DNA from: GCA-003244245 sp046262495
Lineage (GTDB): Bacteria > Actinomycetota > Actinomycetes > Mycobacteriales > Pseudonocardiaceae
Direction of reading: 5' to 3'
Assembly (NCBI GenBank): GCA_046262495.1
Contig: JBHEMR010000134.1
Coordinates: forward strand, 1 to 21,883
DNA: 21,883 nt
This document shows positions 18,011 to 21,883 of this stretch, piece after piece; within the stretch, counting starts at the first letter, position 1; every line of letters starts with the position of its first letter. Position numbers and translations under genes: made by a program. The notes beneath the pieces are model-generated. The model did not search any database, had not been told where the DNA came from, and saw nothing but the letters and a program-made list of their open reading frames with translations.

Positions 18011-19454
18011 GAGGCGGCTGTCCCTCGATGATGTGTTTGCTTAGTAAGCGGGAGGCGTACCTGAAACCGGGTGTCGCCCGGTTCGGAGATCACGCGCATA
18101 CTGCCGCCGTGCCGATTGACCACGATGCGCCAGGACACGTCCAATCCGAGGCCAGTGCCTTCCCCGACCGGTTTGGTGGTAAAAAACGGTTCGAAGATTT
18201 GCTGGTGCATATCGTCCGGAACCCCGGGGCCGGTGTCACGGATCTCGACGAGCAGTTGCTCCCCGTCGCGCGCCGTGTGCAGAGTGAGGGTTCCTGAGCG
18301 GTGCATGGCATCGATGGCGTTGTCGATGAGGTTGGTCCATACCTGGTTCAGCTCGGCGGCGTAGGCGGGGACCTGCGGTAAGCTGGTGTCGTAGTCCTTC
18401 ACAACCCGGACCTGATCACCGATCTTCCGGCTCAGCATGATCAAAGTTGAGTTGAGGCCGTCATGAACGTCGACGGACTGGTGCGGCGAGCGATCCATCT
18501 GGGAGTACTGCTTGGCCGCGCCGACCAACGCGGAGATGCGACCGGTGGCGTTCTCAATCTCACTCAGCAGCGTCTCGGTCTCCACCGTGTAAGCCAGCCA
18601 CCGCACGGCACCGTCGAGGTAGCTGGCGTCCAGCGCGTCCGCGATTCGCTGCAAATCATCGACGCCGACACCACCGGCGACGAACGTCGACGCGATCTCC
18701 CATCCGGAGGTGACACCGTTGTCGTCGAGCCAGTCAATCAGCTTGTCCTCCTGGTCGCTGGTCTGCAGCGGGGACAGTTCCGGCGCGGTCGGCATCCGCT
18801 CGACGATCTCTTCCTGGATGGCCGTGAGGTGCTTGAGCTCGTCGGCTCGCAGCTCGGACCCGGCGAGCACAGCGAGTTTGTGTCGCATCCCGGCAACCCG
18901 CTCCCGCAGCGCCACGGTCGTCCGGCCCGCCGCTGCCGCCGGGTTGTTCAGTTCATGCGTCAAGCCGGCAGTGAGCTTGCCCAGTGAAAGGAGCCGCTCA
19001 CGCTGGCCGACAAGCTCATCGGCGTTGCGAAGCCCGACGAACATCCCCTGCAACAGATGGGTGGCCAGGGGATACCACTGGCGAACACCACGGCAAGGTC
19101 AGCAGCCGGCAGCGCCAGCACAGCGCTATCCGCCGTGGTGCGTACGGAGGTCGTGTAGACCTGTGAGACCTGCGTGCCCAAGTAGAACTGCGTGGCTCCC
19201 GCGTACACGCCGGGCTGATCACCGCGGGTTATCTCGACATCATCGCCTCGGACCAGCTGGGAGAGCGTGATTGCGCCGGACAGCAGGATGTAGAACCACT
19301 CCGCGGGCTGTCCCTCGGTGGCGATCTCCGCGCCTGCGCCGTATCTCTCGACATGGCCGTGCTCGGTCACCCACTCCATTTGATCGTCCTGGAGATCCTC
19401 GAACAGGAACAGCGTGCGCAACGTTGCTGGGCTGACGCGCTCGGGTGTGCTCAC
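18007..19454 (-). pseudogene. cNMP-binding-domain sensor histidine kinase, single-base frameshift
   Basis: Restored, this is a ~482-residue soluble kinase. An N-terminal cyclic-nucleotide-binding-like domain (LFLFEDLQDDQMEW... to ...DLAVVFA) lies in one frame from GTG 19454. A histidine-kinase half lies in another: phospho-acceptor LTHELNNP (His codon 18955-18957), N-box DNAIDAMH, DTGPGVP, FEPFFTTK and GTGLGLDVS. The junction is near 19077: reading GCC AG then TGG TAT restores FAxWYPLATHLLQG, as expected for the family, so one base is missing. No membrane segments are present. The canonical cAMP phosphate-binding cassette is not evident, so the ligand is uncertain. GTG 19454 overlaps the stop of the reductase gene and the kinase stop overlaps the hydrolase start. 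Its likely partner is the receiver domain of the upstream fusion. Without the missing base the kinase half could start only at an internal codon. Confidence 0.85.
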
Positions 19455-21109
19455 CGGTCCTCCAGGTAGCGATGAACCAGGGTGAGGCCATCGCGCCCTC
19501 CCCCACCGCGGAGGCGACCCGCTTCACCGACTCCGCCCGAGCGTCTCCTGCCACCAACACCCCGGGCAGGCTGGACTCCAGGTAGTTAGGGGTCACGCTC
19601 GACTGGCCACCCGGGGGGACGCCGTCCGTCGACGAGCAGATCAGGACCGGTCAACAGGAAGCCTTTGGGATCCCGGCGCACGGCCTCGCCGAGCCACTCG
19701 GTGCGAGGTGCGGCACCGATATAGATGAACAGCGACCCGGCGGGCACGGTGTCTCCTTGACCGCTGCTGCGGTCACACAACGTCAGCCGCTCCAGGTGTT
19801 CGGCCCCGTGCGCGGCCCCGACCAGAGTGTTGGTACGCACGATGATGTTGTCGATCCCGTCCAGCTGCTTGACCAGATAGTGTGACATCGAGCCGTGCAA
19901 TGACGCACCGCGCACCAACACCGTCACCGTACGCGCGTAGCGCGAGAAGAACACCGCGGCCTGCCCGGCGGAGTTCGCGCCGCCGACGATGTAAACGTCT
20001 TCGCCTTCGCACGAAGGGCCCTGGGTCATCGCCGACCCGTAGTACACACCGCGCCCGGTGAGCTCCGCGATACCCGGCGCCTCCAGCGTCCGGTACGACA
20101 CCCCGGTCGCGAGGATGATCGCATGCGCCGCAAGTTCGGTGCCGTCGCCGAAGCGCACGATGCGGGCGGAACCTCGGGCCTGCAGGCCGATGACCTCACG
20201 AGCCGACAGCACCTCCGCACCGAACTTCTGCGCTTGCCTGCGGGCGCGGTCGGTGAGCTGGGCACCAGAAACCCCGTCGGGAAAGCCGAGGTAGTTCTCA
20301 ATGCGCGAACTTTGACCGGCCTGCCCTCCGGTGGGCGCCCGTTCCACTAAGACGGTACGCAGTCCCTCTGAAGCGCCGTAGACCGCCGCGCCGAGCCCCG
20401 CCGGACCGGCTCCCACGACGATGAGATCATAGAAGTCGGTGGCTGGCTCGGTCGACAACCCAACCACGGCAGCTATCTGGGCATCTGAGGGATTCCGCAA
20501 CACCGCACCGTCCGAGGTGATCAGTACCGGAACGTCTTCGACGCTCGCGCCCGCAGCGTCGAGCAGCCGCCGCCCTTCCGATTCGTCGACGCTGTACCAC
20601 CGGTAGGGAACGGAATTGCGGGCCAGGAAATCCCGTGCCCAATACGATTCGCTGGACCAGCGATGCCCGACTAGCTTCGTCTCCTCGACCGGCCGGTCGC
20701 CCAGCGCACGCCACATCTCGATGAGCGCGTCGACGACGGGGTACAGCTTTTCCTCCGGCGGTTCCCACGGCTTGAGCCGGTAGTGGTCCACGTCCACCAC
20801 GTTGATCGCCTGTATAGCGGCGTCGGTGTCGGCGTAAGCGGTGAGCAATGCCCGGCGCGCCAGCGGAAAGATGTCCATGGCCTCTTCGAGGAACTCGATG
20901 CCGTTCATCTGTGGCATCCGGTAGTCGGCGAGCATCGCCGCAACCGGCTCGCCGCGCAGCTTCAGCTCCCGCAGCGCCTCCAGCGCCTGGGCTGCGGAGT
21001 CGGCCCGCACCACGCGGTAGTTCTCCCCGTAGCGGCGGCGCAGGTCACGAGCCACTGCACGCGACACGCCAGGGTCGTCGTCAACTGTGAGCAGCACCGG
21101 CTTGATCAT
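19451..21109 (-). pseudogene. Receiver domain / Grx-like / thioredoxin-reductase-like fusion, two compensating indels near the C-terminus
   Basis: A ~552-residue cytoplasmic fusion. Residues 1-~130 are a response-regulator receiver: acidic D10-D12, phospho-acceptor Asp62 (LADYRMP), Thr90 and Lys113 (RLKPW). Residues ~140-220 resemble a glutaredoxin-like fold without cysteines (GHRWSSES, VPVLITSDG). Residues ~226-552 are a thioredoxin-reductase-like flavoprotein: FAD GAGPAG (233-238), GGQAG (261-265), NAD(P)H site VGGANSAG. Where classical enzymes have CxxC, this has YYGSAMTQG, so no redox dithiol is evident. ATG 21109 overlaps the upstream stop (ATGA). The frame hits TAA at 19588-19586 after GWPVERDP. 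One extra base there shifts it, NYLESSLPGVLVAGD continues in the next frame, and one missing base near 19487 restores the frame to LTLVHRYLEDR and TGA at 19453-19451. As read, the protein lacks its last ~45 residues. Confidence 0.87.
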
Positions 21110-21530
21110 CGCGCAGCAACCTGCCGCGTCTTGGTGATCCCGTATAACGCCGCCAGCTTGCCCATGCACCGTGCTTCCACGTACTGCAGCCCGCCCTCCT
21201 CGGCGATCTGCCGCGCCTCGGCCGAGCGGATGCCCTGCTGCAACCACAACACCTTGGCGCCGATCGCCACCGCCTGCCGGGCCAGTTCCGGAGTTTCCTC
21301 TGCCGGGCGGAACACGTTGACCACATCGACCGGTTCGCCGATGTCGGTCACGCTGCGGTACGCGCGCTCGCCCAGGATGTCGACGGCGCTGGGATGCACC
21401 GGAATCACCCGATACCCGATCGCCGCAGAAACGCCGGCACCGCGTGAGCCGCCTTTGTCTCGTTGGTGCTCAGCCCCACGACCGCGATGCTCGCGGCCTC
21501 CTCCAAGATCGCTTTAGTGGGATCGGGCAC
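21106..21530 (-). pseudogene. CoA-binding domain protein (YccU type), single-base frameshift
   Basis: Restored, a 141-residue Rossmann-fold protein of the CoA_binding_2 family: VVGLSTNETKAAHAVPAFLRRSG in one frame, then YRVIPVHPS, DVVNVFRP, LWLQQGIRS and YVEARCMGK in the next. The break is near 21414/21415, where one base is missing between the Gly and Tyr codons. GTG 21530 has GGGAGGG just upstream, and the stop overlaps the ATG of the receiver/reductase fusion (ATGA). It is first in the minus-strand operon. Family members bind CoA and are often near-uncharacterised; no catalytic function can be assigned. If the indel is real, an N-terminally truncated ~100-residue product is the most that could be made. 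Confidence 0.82.
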
Positions 21531-21776
21531 CGACCCTCCCCGTCAGGTGTCTGGCTCAACGGCTTCTCGCACCGCCCGGTACCACCGTCCTCGCACCGGG
21601 CGAACGAGCCGGGCCGTAACGCCACGCTAGCCGTGCTGACCCCATCTGCGAGGTCTTTCACGCTGTGATTCCTGATTAGGCCGCGACGAGCCCGATCCCA
21701 CCGACACCGTAGCTCGGGCATCGTGATCCGATGCGCCGTCGCCACGTTCAAGTAGCTCCGCTGTGCTCCAGCCTCG
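21531..21776. other. Non-coding upstream region of the minus-strand operon
   Basis: About 250 bases with no convincing gene on either strand. It must hold the promoter of the minus-strand operon unless that lies elsewhere. I see weak TANNNT matches on the minus strand (TACGGT and TAGCGT) but no clear -35 element, and the GC hairpin listed separately. Confidence 0.3.
21573..21602. promoter_or_regulatory. GC-rich inverted repeat upstream of the CoA-binding gene
   Basis: CGCCCGGT (21573-21580) and ACCGGGCG (21595-21602) are perfect 8-base arms around a 14-base loop, 43-72 bases upstream of the minus-strand GTG 21530. It could be an operator or a 5'-leader stem. No U-run follows on either side, which argues against an intrinsic terminator. 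Confidence 0.35.
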
Positions 21777-21883
21777 GTGCGCTGGTACTTGCGCTACGGC
21801 CTGTGCTACCGCGACGCCGAAGAAGTGCGGGCCGAGCGCAATATCGAGGTCGACACCACGGCCGCCGCTCGGCGGCTGCGGAC
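21777..21883 (+). mobile_element. IS6-family-like transposase remnant, cut by the window edge
   Basis: The + strand frame reads VRWYLRYGLCYRDAEEVRAERNIEVD, matching the well-known N-terminal VRWYxxYGxSYRxxxEMLAERGxxVD region of IS6/IS26-type transposases (helix-turn-helix part). A stop (TAG) lies a few codons upstream, and the expected VDH.T.YRWV continuation is replaced by DTTAAARRLR, so the copy looks truncated and diverged. No terminal inverted repeat is visible in the window. The element may be longer beyond the edge. Confidence 0.55.

Overview
The window is GC-rich DNA with frequent GTG starts and many genes joined by 4-base ATGA/GTGA overlaps. The protein types (NirBD, a TAP-type secreted serine hydrolase, an OppA-like lipoprotein with three Cys pairs, a response-regulator/thioredoxin-reductase fusion next to a cNMP-binding sensor kinase) suggest an actinobacterium, most likely a mycobacterium. 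This rests on sequence character and recalled families, not on a database search.

Left end, + strand (1-3221): the tail of an upstream gene, a conserved 115-residue protein of unknown role, then assimilatory nitrite reductase nirB and nirD. nirB is split by a -1 shift at about 517-520, exactly on a canonical A_AAT_TTC slippery heptamer.

Centre, + strand (3277-15347): an apparently intact 12-kb block of seven genes. It encodes a GCS2 carboxylate-amine ligase fused to a circularly permuted ATP-grasp ligase, an asparagine-synthase-like amidotransferase resembling the NAGGN (N-acetylglutaminylglutamine amide) enzyme, a cytoplasmic S9 peptidase, and a complete Dpp/Opp-type peptide importer (lipoprotein, two permeases, fused double ATPase). 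My reading is a make/recapture/degrade system for a small amide-capped peptide. It resembles the NAGGN osmolyte pathway but has no N-acetyltransferase here and uses a different ligase. This is the best candidate for an undescribed system.

Middle right (15348-16504): about 1.15 kb with no confident intact gene, holding broken minus-strand pieces (a membrane-protein remnant, a short protein coupled to the next gene, and two short coupled ORFs).

Right, minus strand (21530 down to 16505): a tightly overlapping operon of a CoA-binding protein, a receiver/Grx-like/thioredoxin-reductase-like fusion, a cNMP-binding sensor histidine kinase and a secreted TAP-type hydrolase. The first three carry single-base indels (four in total). 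The right edge (21777-21883) holds the start of an IS6-family-like transposase remnant.

All indels I could identify lie outside the central peptide block. They could be sequencing errors, several sitting in or next to short C or G runs, or genuine decay of the flanks; the sequence alone cannot decide.
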